Positions 12,301 to 25,217 of a stretch of 64,000 nt of DNA are shown here, piece by piece. Numbering within the stretch: the first letter of the stretch is position 1; every line of letters starts with the position of its first letter. The DNA comes from Lagopus muta (taxonomy: Eukaryota; Chordata; Aves; Galliformes; Phasianidae): positions 36,418,603 to 36,482,602 of the forward strand of contig NC_064435.1 of assembly GCF_023343835.1 (NCBI RefSeq). Direction: 5' to 3'. A program made the translations under genes and the position numbers. The notes under the pieces were generated by a model, which saw only the letters and a list, made by a program, of their open reading frames with translations, had not been told where the DNA came from and ran no database searches.

Positions 12301-15300
12301 CTAAAAATATAAATTAATTAGAAGTTGCTATCCAAATGGCGTCTTCCTTTTCCTGCTTGCTATATTCCCTTAACTATAAAAGCCAAGCATAAAAGGGGAG
12401 GACTGAATCAGGCTTTGTGTTATTTTCTGGAAAGATACCCAAGATTGCCTGAGTTATGTGGGGCAAAGTGACAGCAACAGTGACATCTGCAGAGCTGGTA
12501 CTGTCACTATCAGCAGCACAAATGTGTTCTTGCATCTTTTATGTGTTTAATTCAGCTGAGGATAGAATGGATCTTTTGACAAATTCTGTCTTACAATTAC
12601 AAGTCTGTTGCTCAAAGAGAAGGCTGTTTCTCAACTGAGAAATCAGAGACTTTAGTCATCTGTAGGCTGAACTGCTGCAGTAATTTAGCACAGAGGCAAG
12701 GAACATATAATCCAATTATGGGAAGTAATATCTATGTCACTGATTTCTTTTTTAATGGTTTGCTTTGGAAACCATTAGGACAAAAGGATCTTTATGTGTG
12801 TAAAATATTAATAAAATGAAAAATTGGAATATTCGTACTTGGTTGTAAGAGAAAAAAGTGCATTCATTTATGTTCCTTGTAAGTCCTGTCTTTCAGACAT
12901 CGGCTGTCTATAACATGTTGTCGTAGCATCCAATATGGCCAAAAAAAGTAGTAATAACAAATGATGGGGGTTAGGGATACATAGCAGATTACTTCTCCAG
13001 TGTGGTACCCGAAGCTGCCTTGAGAAGAAAAAAAGACAAAAATCTGTTTCAGTCTTATTGGTGACTATGTTCTGAGGATAAATTAATAAAAGTTATGTAG
13101 CCATGTTATGCAAACCAAGATCCTGAGCCCTTGATGTTGAGACAACCTCCAGATAAGACCTTAACTGTTACTGAGGTCAAAAATGTCTCTTCAGCCTGTG
13201 ACCAGAAACAGGCTGCTGGCCCAAGTTTGCCAACAATCAAAAGTATACTGATTTGATTTCAAACGTCATATTGCATTAGGTTAGTTTAGATTGTAATAAA
13301 GGAAATGTTTATCAGTCTCCCAGTCTTTTTCTGGCCCAAGACTCGGGACCAAACATTCTGGTCAATATTAGGATGCAGAAGTATTTTCATATGAGTGGCA
13401 TGAATGGAGAGATTAGTTGTCTTGAAATAATTATTTTTTTTCTGTGACAGACCTTTAGCATTGTTTTCCAGGGAGCTGGGAAGTGAGTGGCTAGTCCAAA
13501 AGCAAGACAAAGGAGCAGTTATAAATATACTTCTCATTCCAAACCCTGCAGAAAAGATGGCAAGATTAACACATATGCAGCTGCATAATCTTTTTCTTCT
13601 GTCAGTCACTCTCTTCCTATCTTTGGCAGGCAGGCAAACACAAGGATTTGAAGGGCCAATTCAAAGAGCAAGGTGGCAATCAATTTTGTAAGACAGAGCC
13701 TGTGAATGGGAAGAATACTCCAAACTCTTCATGTCACAATTGTTATATGATGACAACAGCAATCACCTTCTTGCCAAATGAAGCCTTGCATTGGTGTTTT
13801 CTTTAGAAAGATGCTATCAGCCTTGCAAATAGAAATGTTAATCTGTTCTTGCCCCAATAACATAGCTTAACATAGTTACTTCTTTTGAGGCTATTGTAAT
13901 TTACACCAAAGTCTTCACCCCAAACATCTAAGACTTTTCCTTGTCTAGGTTTAGCCATCAGCCATTCCTTCCCTAGTCAGCAGATAAAGAGAGACACCTC
14001 CAGAAGGCAATTCAGAATGCTCCTTCAGGTACGTTTGGCCTGCTCCATGAACTATGAACCATGAATACAGAGCCATGGCTATTACTGCGGGCAGTATGAA
14101 CTTATCCTCTTTATGTTCTGGGCTTTATTGTAGTAGGTAATAAGGAAGTGATGAATTTGTGCTATAGGCCAAAAGTGGAAATTTTCAGTTTTCTGAAAGT
14201 TCTTTTTGTAAATCTTCAGTCAAAGATTGGTATAGATCAGAGGGAAAAGACAAGTCATATATACATAAATAGCCTCCATGTCTCCCACAATATCCACAAT
14301 CATAACTCTGAATATAACCCCTGCCAACAAACAATGTCCGACTGTTAAAGGAATTTCTGAAGTAAATGGTCAATTCATAAAAAGAACAATGTGGCAGATT
14401 TTGTCCTTGTACTCTACAGAAAAAAGGGACAACTGCTGCTTAAAATGTTTTGCATTTATCATCTTTAGGAAATAAAAAAGAATTTGGTATTGCTACCCAA
14501 TCCCAAGGGATCATTACTCAGTGTCCAATGTGACTCACATTATAATGATATGTAATGAAGAAAAGTTCCCCCTTTTCCTGTAGCTGTACAATGTGGCAAT
14601 GTGCAGAAAATTGCCTTCTGCTGTAGATAAACGAATATACGTTCTTGAACAGTGAGCTGTGTTCTCACAATAGCCCACACTTTTTAAGGGATTCTTTCAT
14701 GAACTGTGATTAAGAAAGAAGAATCTATCATGCTATAGGAAAGCACCAAAGAGCCCAAAGTCGTAATCAGATGCAAGCTTAATGTAATATAACTCAAAAA
14801 ACCACTTCCCCAAACCCTGAAAGAACACCAGCATTGATTGTAGTGTGATTCAGAGGTGGTTGTGACCTTATTCCAAAACTTACTTAGAGTACTTAGGAAG
14901 CTTACATATTCCAGTGCCATACTTGCAATCTGACCAACAGTCTGTGAACACTGCCTTCGTTAACCAGTATTTCTATGTAGTCATCTCTTCTAGAAACTTC
15001 CGTACAGTCTCATTTGCATATGTAAATAAATGTAGCTCCCAGTTACATTTTCCAATTCACAGTCAGGTTTTTCTCGCACAAATTTCTCAGAGGGCTTCAT
15101 CACTGTTTCCCGGCCCTTTTGTCATGCCGAGTGAAAAATACATTTTTCCATAATAATTCATTTCAAAATTTGTTACAATCCTGGCACTGACACAGTAGGT
15201 GGCAGATGAAGTGAAATTTGGCTGGGTGGTAACTCTGACGTGTGCTCCCCAAATTGATTTTGATTTCTCCAGTTTGCAGTGCTGAACTACTGAAACCTTC

Positions 15301-16254
15301 ATCCAATTCCGTAAGGGAAATTAAAGAAAACTCCACAGTATGAGCATTTACTCAAATATCTGTGGAAATCTTTTCCCCCTTCTGGTTATTGGTGTTTTTT
15401 CAAGGAACAGAATGTCTGTTCTCATTCAGGTAATAAGCTAATATCAGTTAGACTAGAAAAATTTAGCACCTAATTGAATATATGCTGTTAGAACAGGTTC
15501 TGCCCTGTTGTGGCTGGCAGGATGGAATAAGCTTGCTGAGCTTCTCCAGCCCTTCACCAGATGCCTTGCTGCTGTAGTGGAAGGAACCTAGCAAACAGGA
15601 AACATTATTACCCAGTCTATTTTTCTGTCTATGGAGGACAGTAATATTTATTGATTCACAAGAAGAAATGAAGGGAAATTATAATCAGGAGCAGCAGACA
15701 AAATCAGTAGACTATTATTGATAGTGACAAAGAAAAACGTGGAAAGCAGTATGTTGGCAAAAGGCCAGCATAGTTCCAGCTAAAGACCACAGGACACGTT
15801 TCCAGACAGAACAGTGAGGAGAAGCTGTGAATTTTGCCCTCTTGTTTCTGACTGGACGGCCAGGAAATGGGCTGCTTGGACTGTCTGACTTAGTAACTGT
15901 GTCTGATCCTTGTTTTTTTTTGCTGAGGCATTGGCACTCTGGTAATGTGGCAGATTTGTTAAGCCATGCAGATGCCTACTGTACCACAAGAGCAGTAAGG
16001 TTGGCTGAGGGTGCCTGCAGCAGCCAGTTTACTCAACTGCATGCAGTTGGGCAGCCCTCTGTAGTAAGATGGCTTACAGCACTCACCCCATACACACACA
16101 TTGACCACAAAGACAGAGGTTACAGCAAAAGTTCTTTGGGGAGGTGAGGGCCTTAGATGGATCATTTGGGTCCTGTTAACTCCAGCCCTGAGACTTCATT
16201 ATACACTTGTGCTCCTGACAGGCTTCAGGATAGGGTGAGATGCTGAGTGTGTTG

Positions 16255-16340
16255 GTGAACTTACCTCCAGAGGTTCCCTCCAGCTCCATCTCCACAGAAC
16301 CCACCCAACTCCCGCAGTTCTGTGGTTCTGTGACTGCACA
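16255..16340 (+). mobile_element. Possible decayed CR1 3' end
   Basis: ACCTCCAGAGGTTCCCTCCA followed at a distance by GTTCTGTGGTTCTGTGAC resembles the CR1 3' box (GAGGTCCCTTCCA, then repeats of TTCTGTGA). The upstream sequence is not clearly CR1, so the assignment is tentative. Confidence 0.35.
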
Positions 16341-17550
16341 AGTGGGAGCTCCGTGGCTCTTTGCATCTGCAAGACTTCAGCCCTGCCAGAGTCAGCCAGA
16401 ATGAAGCCGAAGGTTTAGCGGCAACTTCCATCAACTGGGAGCAATATGATCTCCAATCCTGGCAAAATGAGTCAAGGTATCTTTCCAAAGTTCATGCTAA
16501 ATGATACCACATTTATATGCTCATTTGTATCAAGTGAGGACATAAGACCTTCACCTGATGCAGGCACTCTACCATAATCTATACATTCATTAATTCCAGT
16601 GTAGGAATACTGTAACTCTGTGCTCTCTGTTGAGTCACAACACAGCTGTGACAAAGACACAACACAGGTGACAAAGCCCAGAACACCCTTCATTGCATCC
16701 ACTGCCTTAGCAGCAACTGCTTGAGTGAAAGCCTTGGGGAACTCATGTCCTCTGTCTTGGCTTTTGTCACCTTGAGTGGCCCAAGGCCAAATCTAGTGAG
16801 GGGACATTGGTTTCTCTGTGCTCTGTGCTACACGTGTGGTTATAAGTGCAGGAGCAGGGTTAAGCCAAGGAGTGACGTGCCAGCTTAATTTTAAGCAGAT
16901 GTGAGATGTGACCTGTGTGTTTGGCATGAGCTGCCCTTACCTTTGTGTGTTTCTCCAAGATGCTGTAGTTTGGAAGGAGGGATATTGTGATGATGCATAC
17001 ATTTAAATAGGGTGGAGGATTCTGATTGCTTAGTCTGACTTTTGGCATTCTGATGATCCCTCCTTTCCACTAGAATCTCTGCTTGATGTACGTAGGTATG
17101 CTGTTAGAGCTATGAACAGTATTTTGCCTGCTGTAAAATGCTCTGTAAAATGTGATTGTTGTTAACATTTGTGGAGCACATAGGATTTCTGAAGAATAGA
17201 ATTTTGTCCAAATCAAAGTGAAAAACAACTGAGGCTGTGCTTTCAAATTACCGGCTTGCTCTGGGCAACGAGGTTTTCTGTTATAGCTCCCTTGGCCCTT
17301 CTGTTTTCCAAAGGTATTATAAATATTTCAGTTGCTGTGTGAAACGAATTTTAATTTTGGAAGAACTTACTATCTAGCTTAAATATTTATGAAACACCGT
17401 GTAAGGAAACTGTTGCTATTACCCCTGAAGTGAATCAGAAATAAAAATGACGTGAGGAAGTGCAATCATTTCGAGAAGCGTTAGGAATTACTCCACTAGG
17501 TGGGGAACTTGCATCAAGTATGGAACTGAAATGGCAGCGCTGAAACCTCA

Positions 17551-17570
17551 GCTGCTGCTGCTGCTGCTGC
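17551..17570 (+). repeat. (GCT)6 microsatellite
   Basis: Six GCT units plus GC just upstream of a CR1 fragment. Short, non-coding, possibly polymorphic. Confidence 0.9.
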
Positions 17571-17626
17571 GGAAATCAACCTGCAAACAGTGGAGTAGAT
17601 TTTGTGTAATACTTTCTTTTTATCAG

Positions 17627-17885
17627 TTTTGACAAACGGAGTGGCCTTAGGTCGCACCAGGGGAGGTTCAGGTTGGATGTTAGGAAAACTTCTTTTCTCA
17701 GAAAAAGTGCTGAGGCATTGAAACAGGCTGCCCAGGGGGGTGGTGGAGTCACCGTCCCTGGAGGTGTTAAAGAACCGTGTAGATGTGGCACTGAGGGACG
17801 TGGGCACTGGGCATGCTGGGGATGGGCTGACAACTGATCTGGATGACTTCAGAGGTCTTTTCCAACCTTAATGATTCTATGATTC
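17627..17885 (+). mobile_element. CR1 LINE 3'-end fragment
   Basis: Matches the CR1 3' region from the AGGTCGCACCAGGGGAGGTT segment through CAGGCTGCCCAG to the terminal TTCCAACCTTAATGATTCTA repeats. It is about 260 bp, heavily 5'-truncated and non-coding in effect. Confidence 0.92.
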
Positions 17886-20800
17886 ACTGAAAGAGGGTTT
17901 TCAAATTTACGGCACAGAAACAGTGTGCTTTTAGAGCACTGTCTTAATTTATGTTTGAAAATATGTTTCTTGGAATTGTAGTTGGAGAAGTCGATTTTGG
18001 TTGTTATCAAATTTTCTGTGAAATTCACTCGTTGAAAATATTTTTCTTCCCCATCTGGCTGATTCTGATGGGGTGTTCACTGCACAGACTCTCCAGAGGA
18101 ATGATCAGGGAAAAAATGTTTGCCAAAAAAGATTAAATCACTCTTATCTAAATCCCAGTTAAACGTGGGAAAAGCAATACTTTATTATTTTCAATGTTTC
18201 TGTAAACATGGCCAGTACAAAACTATTAAGTTCCTCAAAACTGGGAAGAGGACAAATGCTGACTAAAGGGAACGTTTGAAAGGGTCTTTTTACCCTGGAT
18301 ACAGATCTCAGCCACTGTGTAGGATCAGTGCTGGGATTAACTGCAGAGTTTCTGCAGATCCAGGAGCCAGGCATGTTGCAATATTCTGTAGGTCCCATAT
18401 AGGTGGGAGGAGAATGAAGATCTCATTAATCTTCATTAATGGGGCCGTTTTTTCTTGATTTGCTGGGATTAATCTGTGGAAACAAATCTGCGGTCTGCGC
18501 ATTTGTCTACTGGAAATAATTGGAGGGTGGGATAAGGTTTTGTAAGAGTCTGAGCATAAAGGTTCTGAGGCCCACAGCTCCAGAGGGGAACAATCCACAA
18601 AGGGCAGTGCTTGGTGGGGTGTACTAGCTAACACTAAACATCAAGATGCATTTTGAGCTGCAGTTTGGGAATGTAAGAGAAACTCTGGAAAAGAAGAGGT
18701 GTTTTTTTGGTTTCCTCGGGGGAATGGAGCATCAGGAAGAGGGCAGCATCTGAAAGGAGTGAATGCTCTATATCCACATCTACTATCTGCTTGTTCAATT
18801 AGTGCAAGTGTTGGAGCTGGGGTTTGGGAACTCGTGTGTTAAGGACATTTGCTGAATTCTTTATTCTGTTGGCCTAAGTTAGGAACAGGACAAGTAATGA
18901 TAGGGAAGAAACTGGATATTTCTATCATTATGTGATTAACTCTGAAAATAATTACAGCCAGAGATAGGGTTTGGAACCACATTTTCATTTTCATGACTGC
19001 AGCTTTTAATGTATTATCCGTGTCTTGCAGAGCTTAGAAGATGGGACAACAGGGGATGATAAAGGAAAATATGTTATACGTTATATGTTAAAATATGTAT
19101 GCGTGTATTATTAAGTTTAGGTCTAGTGGTGGTCTATAGATTAGGTTAAAGCTCTGCCTTGCTTTGAGTTTAGCACCAAAATTAGGTTTTGGGTTAAGAG
19201 GCATGCTGAGAGCCCAGGCCATGGTTGTATTTCATTATTCCTAAAGACTTGGAAGTGGGCAGTTTTTTGGGAAGATCAATGCTCTACACAGTCTACCTCG
19301 ATTCATACAAGTGTGCTGGCTAGGGGTAGTATTAGGAATTGGGAACCTGAAGTTTACTGACTCCAACTTATTGTTGGATTCTCCAGGGACTAGGGAAATG
19401 TGGGGATGACATGTTTCTCTATGGAAATAAACATTTGTTTAGTTTTTCCTTGCTGTATTCACTGCTGGCATTAATGTTAACGTTAGGTTTGGAGCTAGTG
19501 TTAAAGTTTTGGGTTTAATTTTTAAAGGAACCATCTTTATCTAATTGCAAATTAGATAAAGATCTAATTACAAATAGGGAAGACAATTGGATTGGTCAGT
19601 GTTTTATATTTTCATTTACTTCTGTATTTCCTTCAGTTCATTCATATAATTAGATTTTGTGTTAGGATGCACACTTTGTATGACTTACAAAGACAGCAAT
19701 AGGCAATAAGTAATATGTAATTTTTTAATATTAGTAATTGCTATAAAAGAATGACTTTAAAATTATTAAATAATATAAGGGAAAATTTTTCATATTCTCT
19801 GTTCTACTAAAATGTGCTCCTACTAATAATTAAGCTTACGTTCAGAGTTGGTAGCAAATTTACGGCTAGAAATCTAAAGCTTAAGAAGTAGTTTATTAGG
19901 AAGGTCTACCGTGGTGTGGAAAGAACGATTTTTAAAAAGACATGATGATAATTAGAGGCCAGATCCAACTAAGCATAATTAAGATTGAGTTTAGGAGTTT
20001 AACTTGGAAAGTCGGTATATCAAGAGCCAATTGGGTGTGGTGCTCACAGGGCCCACTGAAGCTGAAAGGGGTAATTCATCTTTTCTGGGCAACACGCTGT
20101 CTTCCTTCCGTGGATGAAAGGGAGCTCCTGCCAGTAATTAAAGTCAGAGTTAGAGTGAGGGTTTGATGGCCTTCTGAGCCCAGTTTATTGCTGGCCTCTG
20201 TTTCGCCTTGAGAGATACAGGAAGAGTGGGAACATGAATGCATCTGCTGTACTGGGATATGGCAACCTTTATTTCACTTGACCTGTAACACTCACGGCAT
20301 AAGAGATGCTGCAAATCTGGGGATGGCTGACATTTCTGTCCTTTGCCAGACGAATGAACGGGTTTCTCTGGTCATTTAATACTCAGCTTCCTTTTCAGCT
20401 TGTAACATCCTTTAATTATTTGTTTTATTTCCTGTAACGCTTTTCTCTCTTCTTCCGGTACAAGCTGAAAAATATTGACAGAGAGCAGTGGACCATTATG
20501 GACTGTCTGCCTGTTTTGTTTGCTTGCTGCTTGCATGTTGGGTTAAAGGTAAAAGGGCACTGGAGTCAGAGTGATTTCCTGGAGGAGGAGGAAGATGGAT
20601 CCTTCCTGTGGAAACATCTGGGCACAGCTGGAGAGCAACAGTTCCAGCAACTGGAGCACGGGGGAGAGGAGCAGGGAATCTCAGGCAGAGGCAGTCAAGA
20701 GGGGCAGGGAACATCCACGGGTAGGAAAAAAAACATTTCTTGGGATCCATAGGAGACCGAGCAGTTTTCTTCAGTCCAGAAAGCCAGCTGTCACTGAGCC

Positions 20801-22187
20801 TGGTCGTAAGGAGGACATTCTGTACAGAATGGAAGGCAAATAACTTTTAGGCTTCTGCACTGAACCAGTTTTGCAACTTCTGGTTCATCAATAAGGAAAG
20901 GCTTACAGCTTTTCTTTTTTTTTTTTACTTTTTGAGAAAACATACCCCTCCTTGTTTCTGTAAGTGCTTAAGAGCATTCAGAAGTGTTCAAATGAGGCAT
21001 ATGTCTGTACCAAATAAATGCAACACGCTTAGGGAATGCCCTCACATTTGTATCATATAAATCACCTCTGCCTCAATAGTTGTCTTGAAGAAATAGTCAT
21101 TCAAGAGCTATCATTTAATAAAACAGTAACAGAAACTTGTTTGTTTTTTTTGTTTGAAGTACAGCTTGGGAAGGATTGATTGATAAGGAAAACAAATGAC
21201 CTGCTAATTAAGCACAGACAGGTAGTTTGTCAAATTTCTTTGCTATGCTGAGAACTCCTTGGTCCCTGGAACAGTGCTCTGTGTGTAAGAGTGCTCTTGT
21301 CAGTTTTTCACTGCAAGTTTTGCTCTGCTGACTTTTGTAACCACTGTAGCAGTCCGTGTGTGCCAGTGCAGGTAACGCTACATGAGGCTGTTGTACCCCT
21401 GAGTTCGGTTTGATGGGCAGAGAACAGAAAATAATTCATCTCAGTTGTGCCTTGAAGTAATAGAAACGAGAGCCAGGCTGAAGAAGAAACTTCTGTTTTC
21501 AGATCTCTGTATGGAAACCTTCCAGATAACCAGCTCCTCTGAGTAATTGTTTTCCATTTAATTAGGATACAAAGAGAAGATCAAGAGCCAAGATGTCCAC
21601 AGCCAGAGATAAAATCATGGGACACAAAGTTCAGGTGTAATGAAGGAGATTTTCAGTTTAAAGTGTTACATCTGTAGAACAAACAAAAACTCATGAAGAG
21701 GAAGACTGTGCGCTCCTTCTTCTGCCCATGAGACAGCTGTGCGAAAGTGATCTCAGCACTACAAATGCATAACACAGTGAAATGAGAAAACCAGTATCTG
21801 CTCACATGAGACTGAAAGACTTTTATTGTGTTCAGAAGGCAACAAACACAAGCATCTTTTACCTTAACTTGTCAGTTCAAACAAGTTTCCCAGCTGATAC
21901 ATTTTGCTTGTTTTGCATCTGGCTAAGAGAGTCTCTATGACTTATTCTGTGTATGGGAAATACTGGTTTTCGGTCCAAAATACTTCCTCAGCTCCATGTT
22001 TTTTTGAATGCAAAAACATTTATGCAAGTCCCAGAAGTATAACTTTCCCAGAAAAATACTTGAACTGTCCAGTTTCACACTGGCATTATTATATCCCATT
22101 AGATCAGTAAGATTGATAATTTTAGAGGCAAGGAAGGAAATCTATTTTTTTTTTATTTTCTATTTTCTTTTATTCTCTGTACCGGAG
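17886..22187. other. Intergenic region with GTTAGG-like runs and a perfect hairpin
   Basis: No gene recognised. From about 19110 to 20165 the sequence is enriched in TTAGG/GGTTT-like words (for example AATTAGGTTTTGGGTTAAG and GTTAACGTTAGGTTTGGAG). A perfect 14-bp inverted repeat lies at 19533-19563. Open frames near 20500-20840 show no recognisable domain. Confidence 0.55.
19533..19563. repeat. Perfect 14-bp inverted repeat (3-bp spacer)
   Basis: ATCTTTATCTAATT is followed by GCA and then by its exact reverse complement AATTAGATAAAGAT. It could form a hairpin or cruciform. A variant of the inner unit (CTAATTACAAATAG) follows directly. Confidence 0.9.
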
Positions 22188-22412
22188 TCATAGAATCATA
22201 TCATAGAATGGCCTGGGTTGAAAACAATGATCATCAAGTTTAACCCCCCTGCAATGTGCAGGGTCACCAACCACCAGACCAGGCTGCCCAGAGCCATATC
22301 CAGCCTGGCCTTGAATGCATCCAGGGATGAGGCATCCACAACCTCCTTGGGCAACCCATTCCAGTGCATCACTATGCTCTGGGAGTCCACCATCAACTGA
22401 AGAATTTTCAGG
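22188..22412 (-). mobile_element. CR1 LINE 3'-end fragment
   Basis: In plus-strand reading it opens with TCATAGAATCATATCATAGA and GGCCTGGGTTG, then shows CCAGGCTGCCCAGAGCC, CAGCCTGGCCTTGAATGC and GGGCAACCCATTCCAGTG, the reverse complement of the CR1 3' region. It is about 220 bp and 5'-truncated. Confidence 0.92.
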
Positions 22413-25043
22413 GACCATTTTTTCAATGCAGAGACTTCAACAGTTAGGCAGTTGTGCTATGTATATGGAGAGTGAGGTATGCAAGAGTGGGGTCCATGGG
22501 ACCCACCTATCAACACACAGTGGTGGTAAGAAATCCCAAGTAAGCATGAATCTCACTCATTAAGGTTCTCCAATGTCAGTACCTCTCTCCTGAAACTGGT
22601 GTCTCTCTTTCTCACAAATCCCTAATGAAGGTAAGAGGAAGAGCCAGTGCAGCTTAATGATGTGGAGCATTCACTGTTGCATTCAAACTTGTTTCTTTCA
22701 TCTTCAGAGGTGGCGGTGCTGGGAGAGTTGAGTCCAGGTTTTGTAGTTTCTTCTTCACATTTTTGCATACTGTATGATACAGCTGAATGGACTTAGGACT
22801 GTTCAGATCTTTCCAGGCTTTGAACTCCTCCTGAATTACGATATGCAAAGTGGAGACAGTTAAGACGGCTAATTGAGGTTCACTCTGACTTGTTTGAAAC
22901 ATGGTGATAATACATAAAACCCCCTTGGTAAGGGGGTGAGGTTGATCAAACCTTCTTGAGATTTAACCTTGAATCTCGTATATCCTGGATGAGAAATTTA
23001 ACCTGCAAATTTTGCATAAAAGATGAGGACATTAAAAGGTAAGGACAAAAGATACTTTTTTTCCTTAATTTTGTAGAAGAAACAGCTTTTTTTTTGTTGT
23101 TGTTGTTGGTCTAAGAACATCAGTCTTATAAGGTCTCACAAGGAAGAAAATACAGTGGTAGTCTCATGGTTTGGGAATTCCCTTTGAGTGTGTAAGTAAT
23201 TCTTGGTGCATCCCAGAACAGGCACAAATTAGGAGCCTGGAAACTGTGGGCTTTCTGGAGTGAAGAGCTGCTAAGTGAAGGCATCAGGTAGGTGAGTTTC
23301 AGACTCAGTGTGTAAATCCTGAACCCTTTGTATGAACGTAGCTTTATAATCCCATCCTTCCTTTTATGCTTCTATGGCTCCACGAGGAAAGCCTGAAGGA
23401 GTGGGAACACCTTCTTTCTATAACTGCAGGGTGAAATCTCAAACAAATGGCAGAGTACCCATCAACTTCAGTCATGTCAGGAATTTACATGTGGTTAAAA
23501 GATAGCTGTTTTTGTTTTTATCGTATGTCTTTCCCCTTTGTTGATGAGTGTTGGCAGTGCACTTAACATAATGAGATTTACAGAGCTTCTTGGGACAAGT
23601 TTGTTTAAAAAAAAAAAACAAAACAGAAAAGAAAAAGGAAGCTGTCTGATGTATCTAATAATAACAGAATGGTAGCAAACTATTCACGTGGTCGTCTCAG
23701 TTAGCAGGGAATGTATTTAGTGACTAAAGGGGAGGAGGACTTCCAATCTTATATTCCTATGAAATATGCAAAAATCTGAGCGATGGGGCATGGGGTAAAA
23801 TATGTATATCTGCATCAAACAATGAAAGTAATGTCATTAGATCCATTCTGAAATACTTAGCTACAATTCCAAACAAGTACTTGATGCAGTTAATTAATGA
23901 GTTAACAACAGACTTCTTTTCCAGCCACTGCCAATCACGGTCCTTATTTGTATCCACATAATGTTTTAATGATAAAAGGCATAAATCAGATTTTTTTTTC
24001 ATGACTTAAGAATACTGTATCTCAGTTCAAACATTTTTCCACCCTTTTAAACACACACAAAAAAATTGTGTTGCTCAATAGGACCAAAAAAAAAATGTTT
24101 CTGCCAATATTCAGTTTTGTTCTCACACCATCAAATATTTCAAAGTAAGTGTTGTAAGTGCTATGACTAATACTTTCTGCTTTTCACTTACTTCTGCTCA
24201 AGCTGTAAGGCCAGGATTTGTTCTTCTTGTCTGTAGTTACGCCTTTCACATAAGTTATTACAGATCTTTGGTTTGTTACTAATTAAAATGCAATTGTTGT
24301 AACCAAATTGTTCCTGCCACTCAAAACACAGCATATATGGCAACTGTTCTAGCACCTGCCTATCTCCTGGGATATTTTAAGCTGCACTTTTACTTCAAAT
24401 TAACTGATTTTAAATTGATTCTATACAGTTACTTGTTTTGTGAAATTGTTCTACACATGGCACATGTGTTTGCTTGGCTGTGGGCACTTCTCTGCTACTG
24501 AACTCAATTTGATTGTTTTGGGCATTTGTGTAATGTCCAAAGCGGTCCTCACAGCAGCGTTAACAAGTAAGTAATTGATTTACAAATTGCCATGAAATCT
24601 GTCTATTTTGGATGGGTCTCTATGAGTATTTAATATAGGACAGTCCTTTATTAGAGAATACCTTGGCTATTGAGTCCTACTGTGTGTTGTACACTTTTTC
24701 TCCCACTTCTTTACACCCTCTCTTGGTAAGACACTTTGCAGTGCATACTTATGAAGAAGGCATTTCAGTCTGTAAGCCTTATGAAGGAGCTACACCAGCT
24801 CTACTTGCATGTTTAGCCAGTTCTAGTTTAGCTGTGTAGTATTTTTTTCACTGTTGAATCCCAATTACTTCTATATTATTTAAACTAGAATTTTTCCTTT
24901 TTGCTTAAAGCTTCGCATATTTTGGTTGGATGTGTTTAAATTCCCAGCCATTACAAAATGCTGCCTTTCATCTGTGTGCCACTATCTTCTGCAGGCACCG
25001 CTTTCAGAATCCCATTTGTTGTCCTTCAGTAGTGTCAGAAAAT
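22413..25043. other. Intergenic AT-rich region
   Basis: No gene recognised. Holds a T/GTT simple repeat at 23087-23108, an A-rich stretch near 23608-23637 and a T-run near 23991. A minus-strand open frame at 22654-22902 has no recognisable motif. Confidence 0.6.
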
Positions 25044-25217
25044 CTTAGAATCAGAGAATCAGAGAATTAGAGAAAGGCTTGGGTTGGAAGGGACCTTAAT
25101 TCACTTAATTCACTGCCATCCCCCTGCCATGGGCAGGGATGCCCCCAGCTAGATCAGGCTGCCCAGGGCCCCATCCAACTGGCCTTGAACACTTCCAGGG
25201 ATGGGAGCACCCACAGA
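25044..25217 (-). mobile_element. CR1 LINE 3'-end fragment
   Basis: Starts with TTAGAATCAGAGAATCAGAG and GGTTGGAAGGGACCTTAA, followed by CAGGCTGCCCAGGGCCCCAT and GGCCTTGAACACTTCCAGGG. This is the reverse complement of a CR1 3' end, about 170 bp. Confidence 0.92.

Larger units (their letters stand above)
9346..17626. other. Intergenic AT-rich region
   Basis: No gene recognised. Contains a CAA/CAAAA-rich tract at 9729-9788, a TTTG-rich tract at 10334-10367, a T-run at 11627-11642 and (GCT)6 at 17551-17570. A stretch at about 16255-16340 weakly resembles a CR1 3' end and is listed separately. Confidence 0.6.
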
